Assembly: GCA_009746045.1 (NCBI GenBank)
Contig: RPFO01000106.1
Coordinates: 441,925 to 505,924 of the forward strand
Source: Mesostigma viride
Taxonomy: Eukaryota > Streptophyta > Mesostigmatophyceae > Mesostigmatales > Mesostigmataceae
Direction of reading: 5' to 3'
DNA: 64,000 bases
This document shows, one piece after another, positions 29,144-41,757 of the stretch. Both the position numbers and the translations under genes were made by a program. The number at the start of each line of letters is the position of its first letter. Position 1 is the stretch's first letter. Below the pieces are notes generated by a model that saw only the letters and a program-made list of their open reading frames with translations, was not told the origin of the DNA and ran no database searches.

Positions 29144-32100
29144 ATGCCTCTAAGCACTACGTGGGGGAGAGTGAGGTCAGCACGCAGACGCCAGCGTGCA
29201 ACTCGCCGCCGCCGGACCTTCACTCTACAACACAAGGTGATTACGTGGTTGAATTGGCTATGGCACGGGGGGGCAGACCCTCCGCCTAAATCTGGAGGCG
29301 CGTGCTCCAGAGGAACGGCGGAGGCCCTGAAAAGGGTCAAGAAGCACTGCGAGTGGTACAGTCGCCGCGTAACCGGCGTTGCGACAGGCCCCGCAGAAGG
29401 AAGTGATCTAATCTATGGGAAATGTAATAAGTATGAACAACTTGTGGCGGAGCGGGTGAGTCTGCCGAAGCGCGAGGTGGCAGGAAAGGCGAAGCTGCTG
29501 GATTTGCTGGCGCTACGACCTAGTTGGCGAGAGGTGTACGCGAGCGAAGCCAACTGCATCAAGCCGGAGGTGGCTGCCAGTGCGAGGTATTGGAATGTAC
29601 CTGCCCCCAGCCGAGGGTGCACCATGGCGGAGTGGGGCAAGTTGATGGGGAGGGCAGCGGACGTGGGGATGGTGGAGTTCCGAGAGACGCGGCCAAAGTG
29701 GGTAGACGGATGTTTTGGGGTGGCCAAAGGAGTGGGGGAGTTAAGGCTCATTGTGAATAAGAAGTTGGGGAACGCACTGTGGGTGGACCCCCCTAAGACG
29801 GTGTTACCCCACCTGGGCATATACTCGGAGGTCTATATCAAGGGTCGGTGCTACACGGCCAAGAGCGATCTGGTCTCGTATTACTATACCATCCAAGTGC
29901 CGGAGTGGTGGTGGGATTATCAAGGGCTACCTGATGTGTGGTCCACCGATGTCGGGCTGCCGGGGCGGCGGAGGAGGGTGTGGCCAGTGCTGAAAGTGCT
30001 GGCCATGGGGCACTCCCACGCTGTAGCGCTAGGGGAAGCCATCCATGAGATGGTCCTCTATGCCACGGGCGCTTTGGATCCTAGACGGCAGGTGAACCGC
30101 CTCACAAGTGTAGGGGAGCTGACCGTGCTTCGGAATGCATGGGGTAACCCAACCGCCCTAGCCATCGAGTACAAGGAGGAGAGCACGAGGGAGATGCAAA
30201 TCGACCTTGAGGACCCCCCTGCCCCTATGGTATCCATCACTATTGATGACCTGGTGGTCAGCAATGGGCGCACGTGCGAGGCGGTGAATCGCTTAATCGC
30301 GAGTGCTATTGAAGACGGGTACGCGCCTAACAACCTTGTGCCCTCCAAGGACAAGACGATCATGGCTAGCCCGGAGGGGGAGGACGAGCTAGAAGCTCTG
30401 GGTGTTGTTCACCGGCGGGATGGGGTGTTGGAGCCGACAGCTAAGCAGCTCACCCTTGTGGTTGCGCACACTCGTGTACTCCTCGAGAGGGGACGCGCTA
30501 CCGCTGAGGCGCTGGCGGCCGTCGTGGGCCGGTGGGTGTGGCTGCAGATGCTCAGCCGCACTTGCTTGTCCATATGGCAGCAGAGTTTTAAGTTCATCAA
30601 CCTCAAGGGGTGGGGCCAGCGAACGCGACCTTTGTGGCAAGGTGTGCGCGATGAGCTCGAGTGTGCCATGGCGTTGGCCCCCATGCTCCGTGTGGACCGG
30701 GGGGCTGCCCTGGCTCCGGTGGTGGTGGCCTCGGATGCGTCTAGTTTTGGGCAGGGGGTTGTCTACGCTGAGATGGCCCCAGCTGAGGTGACGGAATTAG
30801 CTCGGGCCCGGGAGGTGCGGGGTTACCCAACCCTCCTCACCCCAGGTGAGGCCATGTATGCCGGGCCTAGACCCTTGACCAAGGCCGCGGAAAAAGCCAT
30901 CATCCACGGGCGATGGCGCGTCGGGATCAAGAGTCGCTGGCGCGATTCGACCATGCACATCAACGAGAAGGAAGTGCGGGCCGCTGTGAAGGGGGTGGAG
31001 CGCTCGGCCCGGAACCTCGGAACATGGGGTAAGCGGGTGGTGAGGTTAGTGGACTCCACTGCCGCTTTGGGCTGCTTGGCTAAAGGGCGTTCCTCTTCTT
31101 ACCGGTTAAACAAGCAATGCCGCCGGTTGTGCGCTCTTACGTTGGTCACCGGCAGCCGCTCACAATGGGTCTGGACGCCAAGTGAGCTTCAGCCTGCGGA
31201 TGGGCCTTCGCGGGGGCTTTCCATGGCTGCCTCGGTGGCCGGGTGGGTCCGCGATTTGACTCGCGAGGGTGTTCATCCCAATCCCGGGCCTCGGCTTGGC
31301 GCTAGCTACTTGACCCTTCTTGAGGGCAAGGTGAAGCCGGCTACTTTGATGGTTTACCATCGGGGTCTTAGGTCCTTTTTCGCATGGTGGGCGAGCCGGC
31401 GGGGTCGGGTTGGCAGCTTGTTGCGCGGCTTGACGATAGAGGAATACTATTGCGAGTATGTCGCTTGGGCGCACTCACGGTGTTACAGCCGCCAGTTGTG
31501 TGTCAATGCGCTTATGGGCCTGAATTTGTACTTCCCCCGGGAGGTGCGGGATTGGGCCTTGGCACGAAGTGTTTTGGCTGGCTGGCGCACGTTGGCACCC
31601 CCTCGTGCCCCCCCCCCATTCCATGGGAGGCTGCGTTTGCGCTTGCTTGTACTATGGTGCTCCAGCGGCAGCCTCGTGCGGCTATGATGGTCATCGTTAT
31701 TTTCCAACAATACCTGCGGGTATCGGAGGCGCTCAACCTGTTGGTCGGCCATGTGCGCTTGCAGCCTGATGTTCGGTTGCGGGGTTCGCAGCGGGGCGCC
31801 TTGTTGTTGATGTCAGCTAAGACGGCTAAGGGGGAGGTGCAGTCTGTGGTGATCGAGGATGTCATGACTGAGACCCTCTTGCGGGCTTGTATGCGTGGCA
31901 AGGCGGCCTGGGAGCGGGTGTTCCCTTACGATTATGCCCAGTTCAGCCGGGTTTGGCATCAGGCCACGCAAGCTTTGGGGGTCGACACGGTGTTTACCAT
32001 TCACGGGCTGCGGCATGGGGGGGCTACCTATGATTTTTTGCGGCAGCGCAGCATGGCTGATATTCAGCATCGGGGTCGCTGGCGCAGCAGCAAAACTGTC

Positions 32101-32220
32101 GCCCACTATGTGGGATTGCACCGGAGCTTGGCCCTCACCCTTCCTGACGCCCTGGTTCGGGCTATCGCCGCCTGCCCCCCGCGCATTTGGCGGAGCGTCT
32201 TTTCTCTGCCTTCCTCTTAA
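29144..32220 (+). pseudogene. DIRS/PAT ORF2: RT, RNase H, 2A-like motif, tyrosine recombinase (one frame break)
   Basis: The ATG at 29144 opens a frame to 31687. RT occupies about residues 120-440, with an I-D-D catalytic box in place of the usual Y-x-D-D (Asp codons at 30245 and 30248). RNase H follows with four acidic positions (A-S-D-A-S, I-N-E-K-E, L-V-D-S-T, P-A-D-G-P-S-R). An E-G-V-H-P-N-P-G-P motif at 31265-31291 resembles a 2A ribosome-skipping peptide. The tyrosine recombinase core-binding part starts near 31345. At a C10 run (31608-31617) the frame changes, and the catalytic half continues to 32220 with Arg (31717), H-G-L-R-H (32002-32016) and Tyr (32107). Either the run has lost one base (real or sequencing error) or frameshifting joins the halves. 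Confidence 0.78.
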
Positions 32221-32388
32221 GTTCCCTTCATTCTTGTCTTATGCGTCCACCGGTTTTTGTTTTGCCCCTGGCTTGGGTCGCCAGGGAGGGATGTAAGGGT
32301 AAGGCTAGCCTTTTTGGACATAAAGTGTTCCCATGGGTAAGGATGGCCAGTTGAGGGCCACTTCCCGATGTGCTCTACTTATTGTTTT

Positions 32389-32394
32389 AATAAA
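32389..32394 (+). terminator. AATAAA polyadenylation-like signal
   Basis: AATAAA lies 169 bases after the ORF2 stop, between B1 and A2 of the PAT element. Its position suits 3'-end formation of the element transcript. Motif only. Confidence 0.3.
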
Positions 32395-32915
32395 GAGTCT
32401 GGTTACCCTGGAGTTCCACGGTTAATAGAATCGGGGTTCTCTGAACATAGTTTCTTTATAGTGATACGGAAGGGGAGCCGCTGATGCTAGGTGAAATAGA
32501 GCTGGGTGATGTGATCGTAATAAGGTTGATTAGGCTTCTAGTGTACGAGTATTACGGAAGATATGGCCTAATTGTTGCGGCCCATACCTTGACGGTGTGC
32601 TGAGTACCTTGACGACGGATTTTTGCGTCTAGGTTCTCCTAGCAGATCTGTGATTGCGGACGGGTTTGCAACAGGCAATATCTGAAGTAAAACTTGACGG
32701 CTAAAACTGTTTAGAGGCCGTTGCCGGATCTGGCCGTTGGTAGAGAGCCGTTGGCCTTGAAACACGATAAAAGCTTGCTCACCTAGCTCATGGCGGTCTC
32801 TTTTGTTTTCCCACCCGCCCTCCCTGTGTGTTGCCTGTTTGGGGGTAAGGCTAGCCTTTTTGGACATAAAGTGTTCCCATGGGTAAGGATGGCCAGTTGA
32901 GGGCCACTTCCCGAT

Positions 32916-33657
32916 TTATATTATGCTATATTATGTTATATGAAATAACATTAAAATTAACATAAAATTAAAATTATATATTAATTATAGTATATTATAT
33001 AATTTATATTATATATTATATTCACGATGCTCTGTGTATTAATGAGATATCAGACACACCTACATCACATCGCCTTGATGTTTCCGTTGTATGGGTCCGG
33101 TCGGGCGTTGGTAGCTGGTCGACAACAATTCTACATTTCCTAAAAAAAAATGCGACCGTGCCTACATTCGAAGGCGCGCTGTGGCTGACCTGAACTATCG
33201 GTGAACACCTCGGCGTCACTTGACCGGCCTAGGTTGACATTTCGGCAGAGTAACGCTGCTTAAAGGATCATTGCGTAGTTCGCGCGATTTGGCTCTTTAT
33301 ATATGTTTTTGGAGACGACGAGCAAGCATCCGATTGGTCAGCCAATTCCTGTCCAGTCCTCGGACAGTGTCCAATCCGGTGCTTGGGATCCAGAAAACGT
33401 GCTCGAGCCTGGCCACTCTGTCGCGGGCGCCGCGCTAGTGGCGTCGCGCCCAAACCTGACCAGGCCATAGGAAAGGGCGGGGGCGAATGCAAGAATTATT
33501 GTTATATCCTGACCTGTCCTGGGGAAGGTCCGGGGCGAATGCAAGAATTAATATACCTGCGTATGCAACCAACACGGCCGATCCACATACATAATCCGAC
33601 TGAGCTGGACGGTACGGACCAAATTTCGGTGCAAATTGAGGCCCAAAAGCTATGTCG
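32916..33657. other. AT-rich flank and spacer
   Basis: 32916-33020 is almost pure A/T with TATA-type repeats and looks like the insertion flank of the PAT element. An imperfect direct duplication of a block with GGGGCGAATGCAAGAATTA occurs at about 33481 and 33533. No gene is seen. Confidence 0.5.
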
Positions 33658-34875
33658 GCACGGTGCGCGCACCCCTTGCGGTAGTGGCCATGGCGACTGC
33701 CTTTAGACGAAACGTGACAAATCTGGCACGCGGAAAGCAGAAAAAATGCTCGATTGTTGGAGAAAATTAGTTACTGATTCTAATTTATGGCGGGATGGTT
33801 GCGATCTATAATGTCGCGGGCTTTTTTTCTTTGCCATCGGCAGGGGGGTCCGGCCTGAATTTCTGTCGGGATGAATAAAGTATAATGGATGCCTGCCGGG
33901 TTGATTGTCGATTGTTGCCAGTTTTGATGGTCGTAAGGAAAGCTAGTTTAATGATGTTTCTAAAGCCGTAAAAATTCCCGCTGCTATCTTTACCTTTCCC
34001 GTCATTTTGCGGTAAGATAACATTAGCCCTGCGCGATGCGTACTGCCCAACCACTCCATGAAAGGGTGGACTTTCTTGTGCGCCTGGGCACGAATAAATG
34101 CCCGTTATGGTACGTTCTTGTGTTAAACGTCTTAAGCTAGCGTTTTCCTGCTTTCTTAGCTCGTTGAGCGTAAGCTTTTTGCCTTCTTTCCGGCCAGATG
34201 CAGCCAGAAAGTTGCGGGTCCTGGCGCTGCATCGCTGGATTCCTGGGTGTCTTTTAGCTAGTTAATCGTCTGTGACGTGGCTGGCTTGCTGCAGCGCGTG
34301 GCCCGCAACCTGTCGGGAAGGTGTAATGCTTTAATTTCCATGCTTCTCTGAAATTTCTTTTGCTTTATAGACAGTTGTGTTCGAGGAAATTCACGCGGTC
34401 TTCCTAAGCAGCGGCATCATTTTCCCCAGACACTGACGAGCTGGCACCTGTCTCCTAAAGAGAGCGGCTCGTGCTTGTTAGAAAGGAGGCAGTGTGCATT
34501 TTGCGGGACACAATGCTTTGGTGGCACATGCGTCAGGTAGGCTGTTCCAATGGTCTCTTCACCTTTCCCACTGAGTAAATGTTAGCATTTGTCATGCTAA
34601 CCAGAGCAGCTAGCCACAGGTTGGCTGGATAAAAAGTCAGCTTATTTTCTCTTTATATACTGCGTGTGTGGTCCTCCACGTGTCCGGCTTGTTGGGCATT
34701 TTGGAAGAGGGTTTATAATGTGTTGTTGGGTGGAACAACTTGGTTGTTGGCACAAAATCACACATTATTAGCCTGAGATAGGCATGACATATGCTGCTCA
34801 GGCGTGTCGTCCTACCAGCCTTGTTGTTAAGGGTAGACTCACAAGGCTGGCTGTGCCGATGGAGGGGTGGGGCGT

Positions 34876-35370
34876 GCTAGCCCCCCCCACACCCACGCAT
34901 GCATGCTAGCCCACCCCCACACCCACGCATGCATGCTAGCCCCGGCCCCGGCCCCCCCACACCCACGCATGCATGCTAGCCCCCCCCACACCCACGCATG
35001 CATGCTAGCCCACACTCACACCCACGCATGCATGCTAGCCCACCCCCACACCCACGCATGCATGCTAGCCCCCCCCACACCCACGCATGCATGCCAGCCC
35101 CCCCACACCCACGCATGCATGACAGCCCCCCCACACCCACGCATGCATGCTAGCCCCACACACACACCCACGCATGCATGCCAGCCCCCATACACACCCA
35201 CGCATGCATGCCAGCCCCCCCCCACACTTACGCATGCATGCTAGCCCCCCACACACACCCACGCATGCATGCCAGCCCCCCCACACACCCACGCATGCAG
35301 GCTAGCCCCCCCCACACCCACGCATGCATGCCAGCCCACCCCCACACCCACGCGTGCATGCCAGCCCACC
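34876..35370 (-). repeat. CACACCCACGCATGCATG minisatellite, left copy
   Basis: Tandem units of about 25-30 bp have a fixed core CACCCACGCATGCATGC and a variable C-rich spacer, about 17-18 units. All-frame openness produces meaningless His/Ala/Pro frames on both strands. The inverted counterpart is at 59518-59885. Confidence 0.9.
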
Positions 35371-35640
35371 CCTAGCTTGAGCGTGCTTGTAAAGTTTTTG
35401 CATGGTTTATTAAAATGAGTGGAATATGTATTTATTGCATTAAATGTTAATTTTATCATGAATGAAAATGGTCAACATTGCCGAAGTGCCCCTAAATTGC
35501 TCAATATTGTGTGCTCAAGAATTCAATGAGGATTGTCATCATGGAAACCCGCACAAATTCACGATTCCGGGCATGCATGTGAAAGTATCAAGAACAATTT
35601 TCAATTAAGAATGGTATCTCATTGTTCCATGAATCAATAT

Positions 35641-38600
35641 GACTCCATGTACGTAGACAAGCCATGATGACCCCATGGGAGCCTAAATCCTCATCATTAA
35701 ATACATAAATGCCACCCATGTACGTAGACGGGCCATGATGACACCAATGCATGGAGCCTGAATCCTCATCATTAATTACATAAATGCCAACCATGTACAT
35801 ACACGGGCAATGATGACACCATGGGAGCCTGAATCCTCATCATTAATTACATAAATGCCAACCATGTACGTAGGCCAGCCATGATGACACTATGGGAGCC
35901 TGAATCCTCATCATTAATTTCATACATGCCAACAACACGTAGACGGGCCATAATGACACCACGGGAGCCTGAATCCTCATCATTTTTTTTTCTTTGACAT
36001 CCATGTACGTAGGCCAGCCATGATGACACCATGGAAGCCTGAATCCTCATCATTTTTTTTCTGAGACATCCATGTACGTAGGCCAGCCATGATGACACCA
36101 TGGGAGCCTGAATCCTCATCATTAAATACATACATGCCATCCATGTACGTAGACAGGCCATGATGACACCATGGGAGCCTGAATCCTCATCATTAATTAC
36201 ATGTACATGCCATCCATGTACGTAGACGGGCCATGATGACCCCATGGGAGCCTGAATCCTCAGCATTAAATACATAAATGCCACCCATGTACGTAGACGG
36301 GCCATGATGACACCATGGGAGCCTGAATCCTCATCATTAATTACATAAATGCCAACCATGTACATACACGGGCAATGATGACACCATGGGAGCCTGAATC
36401 CTCATCATTAATTACATAAATGCCAACCATGTACGTAGACGGGCCATGATGACACCATGGGAGCCTGAATCCTCATCATTAATTACATACATGCCATCCA
36501 TGTACGTAGGCCATGCAGCCATGATGACACCATGGGAGCCTGAATCCTCCTCATTAGTTACATAAATGCCAACCATGTACGTAGACGGGCCATGATGACA
36601 CCATGGGAGCCTGAATCCTCATCATTAATTACATACATGCCATCCATGTACGTACACGGGCCATGATGACACCATGGGAGCCTGAATCCTCATCATTTAC
36701 TATTCCTTGACATCCATGTACGTAGGCCAGCCATGGAGACACCATGGGAGCCTGAATCCTCCTCGTTAATTACATAAATGCCAACCATGTACGTAGACAA
36801 GCCATGATGACACCATGGGAGCCTGAAGCCTCATCATTATATACAAAAATGCCATCCATGTACGTACACGGGCAATGATGACACCATGGGAGCCTGAATC
36901 CTCATCATTAATTACATAAATGCCATTCATGTACGTAGGCCAGCCATGATGACACCATGGGAGCCTGAATCCTCATCATTAATTACATACATGCCATCCA
37001 TGTACGTACACGGGCCATGATGACACCATGGGAGCCTGAATCCTCATCATTTTTTTTTTGAGACATCCATGTACGTAGGCCAGCCATGATGACACCATGG
37101 GAGCCTGAATCCTCATCATTTTTTTTTCTTTGACATCCATGTACGTAGACGGGCCATGATGACACCATGGGAGCCTGAATCCTCCTCATTAATTACATAC
37201 ATGCCATCCATGTACGTACACGGGCCATGATGACACCATGGGAGCCTGAATCCTCATCATTTACTATTCCTTGACATCCATGTACGTAGGCCAGCAATGG
37301 AGACACCATGGGAGCCTGAATCCTCCTCGTTAATTACATAAATGCCAACCATGTACGTAGACAAGCCATGATGACACCATGGGAGCCTGAAGCCTCATCA
37401 TTATATACAAAAATGCCATCCATGTACATACACGGGCAATGATGACACCATGGGAGCCTGAATCCTCATCATTAATTACATAAATGCCATTCATGTACGT
37501 AGGCCAGCCATGATGACACCATGGGAGCCTGAATCCTCATCATTAATTACATACATGCCATCCATGTACGTACACGGGCCATGATGACACCATGGGAGCC
37601 TGAATCCTCATCATTTTTTTTTGAGACATCCATGTACGTAGGCCAGCCATGATGACACCATGGGAGCCTGAATCCTCATCATTTTTTTTCTTTGACATCC
37701 ATGTACGTAGACGGGCCATGATGACACCATGGGAGCCTGAATCCTCATCATTAATTACATACATGCCATCCATGTACGTACACGGGCCATGATGACACCA
37801 TGGGAGCCTGAATCCTCATCATTTACTATTCCTTGACATCCATGTACGTAGGCCAGCCATGGAGACACCATGGGAGCCTGAATCCTCCTCGTTAATTACA
37901 TAAATGCCAACCATGTACGTAGACAAGCCATGATGACACCATGGGAGCCTGAATCCTCATCATTTACTATTCCTTGACATCCATGTACGTAGACGGGCCA
38001 TGATGACACCATGGGAGCCTATATCCTCATCATTAATTACATAAATGCCAACCATGTACGTAGACGGGCCATGATGACACCATGGGAGCCTGAATCCTCA
38101 TCATTAAAAAAATACATGCCATCCATGTACGTAGGCCAGCCATGATGACACCATGGGAGCCTAAATCCTCCTCATGAATTACATAAATGCCAACCATGTA
38201 CGTAGGCCAGCCATGGAGACACCATGGGAGCCTGAATCCTCCTCATTAATTACATAAATGCCAACCATGTACGTAGACAAGCCATGATTACACCATGGGA
38301 GCCTGAATCCTCATCATTTACTATTCCTTGACATCCAGGTACGTAGACGGGCCATGATGACACCATGGGAGCCTGAATCCTCATCATTAATTACATAAAT
38401 GCCAACCATGTACGTAGACAAGCCATGATGACACCATGGGAGCCTGAATCCTCATCATTGATTACATAAATGCCATCCATGTACGTAGGCCAGCCATGAT
38501 GACACCATGGGAGCCTGAATCCTCATCATTAAATACATACATGCCATCCATGTACGTAGACAGGCCATGATGACACCATGGGAGCCTGAATCCTCATCAT

Positions 38601-39195
38601 TAATTACATATACATGCCATCCATGTACGTAGACAGGCCATGATGACACCATGGGAGCCTGAATCCTCATCATTTACTATGCCTTGACATCCATGTACGT
38701 AGGCCAGCCATGGAGACACCATGGGAGCCTGAATCCTCCTCATTAATTACATAAATGCCAACCATGTACGTAGACGGGCCATGATGACCCCATGGGAGCC
38801 TGAATCCTCATCATTGATTACATAAATGCCATCCATGTACGTAGACGGGCCATGATGACACCATGGGAGCCTGAATCCTCATCATTAATTACATACATGC
38901 CATCCATGTACGTACACGGGCAATGATGACACCATGGGAGCCTGAATCCTCATCATTTACTATTCCTTGACATCCATGTACGTAGGCCAGCCATGGAGAC
39001 ACCATGGGAGCCTGAATCCTCCTCATTAATTACATAAATGCCAACCATGTACGTAGACAAGCCATGATGACACCATGGGAGCCTGAATCCTCCTCATTAA
39101 TTACATAAATGCCAACCATGTACGTAGACAAGCCATGATGACACCATGGGAGCCTGAATCCTCATCATTTACTATTCCTTGACATCCATGTACGT
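35641..39195 (-). repeat. About 70-bp satellite, left (minus) block
   Basis: The monomer is CCATGTACGTAG...CCATGATGACACC...GGAGCCTGAATCCTC plus one of three linkers (ATTACATAAATGCCA; TTTACTATTCCTTGACAT; T/A runs with TTTGACAT or GAGACAT). The second-type linker recurs near 36693, 37255 and 37818, giving a higher-order period of about 560 bp, or eight monomers. The monomers lack stops in one frame, so long spurious frames appear. Confidence 0.92.
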
Positions 39196-39512
39196 AGCTG
39201 GCCTACGTACATGAATGGCATTTATGTAATTAATGATGAGGATTCAGGCTCCCATGGTGTCATCATTGCCCGTGTACGTACATGGATGGCATTTTTGTAT
39301 ATAATGATGAGGATTCAGGCTCCCATGGTGTCATCATGGCTTGTCTACGTACATTGATGGATGGCATTTATGTAATTAATGATGAGGATTCAGGCTCCCA
39401 TGGTGTCATCATCGCCCGTCTACGTACATGGATGGCATTTATGTAATCAATGATGAGGATTCAGGCTCCCATGGTGTCATCATGGCTTGTCTACGTACAT
39501 GGTTGGCATTTA
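39196..39512 (+). repeat. Satellite, inverted orientation after turn point
   Basis: The same monomers run in the opposite direction from 39196. The array is interrupted at 39513 within the ATTTA|TGTAATT part of a linker by the left end of a terminal-inverted-repeat element. Confidence 0.9.
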
Positions 39513-39549
39513 CAGTACCAACCCGCGGTAACGCAACTAGTTACGCAAC
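39513..39549 (+). repeat. Left terminal inverted repeat (37 bp)
   Basis: It begins CAGTACCAACCCGCGG and is preceded by TA. It is repeated as an exact inverted copy at 52761-52797, which is followed by TA. The satellite linker is in the same phase on the two sides, fitting one TA-duplicating insertion (Tc1/mariner-like target choice). Confidence 0.85.
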
Positions 39550-40689
39550 AATGGTACTTTCCACGGCGACCGATCGAATGTTTGTTGCGTAACTACCAAG
39601 GACCGATACGGCCCAAAGTGGTGGCGAATTTCGTACTTGAAGTTCCGCACGAGACAGACTGACAGACTTGTTACGAGCTGACCACCGGCCCAACACGTAA
39701 TGTACCTACAGAAGTACAGAACGTAAAAGGGGCCTGGCTGTGTAGTGTATACGTGCGAAGGTGGCCATGGCGGTGCGCGTTCCATGAAAACTTGCCTAAT
39801 TTGTCGGCCGAAATGCAAAAAAGTTATGGAGATCGATGCTGTATGAAAGATACTCCAAAAGATGTTTTGTTGACGAAATATGCATTAGGTATGAAAGACC
39901 GCTGCCCTTCTTTAACCCACGGTTGCGAGGGGGTCTGATTCGCAAATCTGGCCGCGATGAATATATTAGATTGGCTTCTTGCCAGAGTGATAGCCAAGAT
40001 TCCTGGTATTGAACGACGCAGAAGGGAGGGGTTTAAAGTGAGGAAATAGGAATCAAGCGAATTAGCTTTGATTTGTGGCCATTTCCGGTTTCCTTCGGAG
40101 GTAAAGTAAGCAGGCCTGCGCGAAGCGCATTCCAGCCTGCCATGGTTAACTCGCTTTCCTCGCGTGCCAGGCAGGTAATCAGGCCTGCTGCGGAAGGCTC
40201 TTTTTCTGCACCTCATCTACCAATCTGTTTGCGCTTGAACAGTCCGTTATGGCTTGGTTTTAGCGTCATCTCCGGGATGTTCTTACCGTTTTGTTCGCCG
40301 TTTTGTTTCCTCGCCAAATTTCCCGCAGCTTTTGCTATTTTGACTAACGTTTCCGGTGGCGTGCTTGTAAGATTGTCGAGAACTGGCCAGGAAGACATTG
40401 ATTTTGCTGCACGTGCTTCATTTATTTTTTAAAGTTTGTATTAGAGAGTCTATATTGCGTAGTCAGGAAACCGACCTGACCTGCCTGGTGGCGGCGTCCT
40501 TGTTCCAAGAAGCGTGCAAAAGACTGGTCAGTTTCTAGGCGTTATTGCTGTTATTAACGGCATTGCTACATTTTAATCAGATTTTACTTTTCTCAGCATG
40601 CCATCTGCAAATTTTGTGGTCCATGCCTTACATGCATTCAGGCGTGCTGAATGCCTTGTAATCCATAAGCCCCGTGCTTTGTGGATGGT
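39550..40689. other. Interior of the TIR element, left part
   Basis: No transposase is recognised. Several short frames have no domain. The segment has GC-poor patches and an AGGCCTGC motif repeated with variation at about 40113 and 40182. It resembles decayed transposon DNA. Confidence 0.4.
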
Positions 40690-41296
40690 GGTTGGACATT
40701 ACTGTAGGAGGTGATGGCGTATGTGCGTGGATGGTGCTTGAATGGTGGGGGGCTGCAGCAATGCGTGTGTGGATGGTGGTTGGATGGCGAGGGATTGCTG
40801 CCATGCATGCACTAATGGTTGTTTGATGGTGGTGGGCTGCAGCCATGTGTGCGTGGATGATGGTTGGATGGTGGGGGGTTGCAGCCATGTGTTGTGCGTG
40901 GATGGTGGTTGGATTGTGGGGGGTTCAGCCATGCATGCGTGGATGGTGGTTGGATGGTGAGGTTTTGCTGCCATGCATGCGTGCCGATGGTGGTTTGATG
41001 GTGGGGGGTTGCAGCCATGTGTGCGTGGATGGTGGTTGGAAGATGGGGGGTTGCAGCCATGTGTGCGTGGATGGTGGTTGGATGGTGGGGGGTGCAGCCA
41101 TGCATGCGTGGATGGTGGTTGGATGGTGGGGGGATGCTGCCATGCATGCATTAATGGTTGTTTGATGGTGGTGGGCTGCAGCCATGTGTGCGTGGATGAT
41201 GGTTTGATAGTGGGGGGTTGCAGCCATGCGTGCGTGGATGGTAGTTGGATGATGGGGGTGTAGGGAGTCCTTGATGGTGGGGATGTAGGGACTTCT
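40690..41296 (+). repeat. Minisatellite, unit about 44 bp (GTGGATGGTGGTTGGATGG)
   Basis: About a dozen units contain GCAGCCATG(T/C)(G/A)TGCGTGGATGGTGGTT. A short block of the same family lies inverted at about 49985-50170. Both flank the central satellite, so they may be subterminal repeats of the TIR element. Confidence 0.8.
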
Positions 41297-41757
41297 TGAT
41301 ATGAATGGCTGGCCTACGTACATGAATGGCATTTATGTAATTAATGATGAGGATTCAGGCTCCCATGGTGTCATCATTGCCCGTGTACGTACATGGATGG
41401 CATTTTTGTATATAATGATGAGGATTCAGGCTCCCATGGTGTCATCATGGCTGGCCTACGTACATGGATGGCATTTATGTAATTAATGATGAGGATTCAG
41501 GCTCCCATGGTGTCATCATCGCCCGTCTACGTACATGGATGGCATTTATGTAATCAATGATGAGGATTCAGGCTCCCATGGTGTCATCATGGCTTGTCTA
41601 CGTACATGGTTGGCATTTATGTAATTAATGATCAGGATTCAGGCTCCCATGGTGTCATCATGGCTGGCCTACGTACATGGATGTCAAGGAATAGTAAATG
41701 ATGAGGATTCAGGCTCCCATGGTGTCATCATGGCCTGTCTACGTACATGGATGGCAT
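41297..41757 (+). repeat. Satellite block
   Basis: The same monomers as elsewhere in plus orientation, ending GGATGGCAT at 41757 where the small split-repeat element begins. Confidence 0.9.

Larger units (their letters stand above)
27588..32915 (+). mobile_element. PAT-type DIRS retrotransposon with split direct repeats
   Basis: A 379-bp sequence (A1, 27588-27966) opens the element and recurs as A2 (32431-32809). A 73-bp sequence (B1, 32297-32369) recurs as B2 (32843-32915). The order A1 - ORFs - B1 - A2 - B2 is the split direct repeat plan of PAT/kangaroo-type DIRS elements, which integrate with a tyrosine recombinase through a circular intermediate. ORF1 is gag-like; ORF2 has RT, RNase H and tyrosine recombinase. 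Flanks are AT-rich on both sides and no target duplication is seen, as expected. The 61 bases between B1 and A2 suggest B2 has lost its outer end. The A copies look identical, so the insertion is recent. Confidence 0.88.
33658..39195. repeat. Left arm of a giant inverted duplication
   Basis: From GCACGGTGCGCGC at 33658 to the satellite edge at 35641 the sequence reappears inverted at 59238-61099. The difference in length (about 120 bp) is explained by fewer minisatellite units on the right. The satellite beyond 35641 is also inverted relative to the right side up to a turn point at about 39195, where CTACGTACATG meets its own complement. Confidence 0.85.

Noticed and set aside
34867-35375. 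His/Ala/Cys/Pro-rich open frames over the minisatellites (also 59504-59921)
   Set aside because: They arise from tandem CACACCCACGCATGCATG units in every frame and strand; no coding signal.
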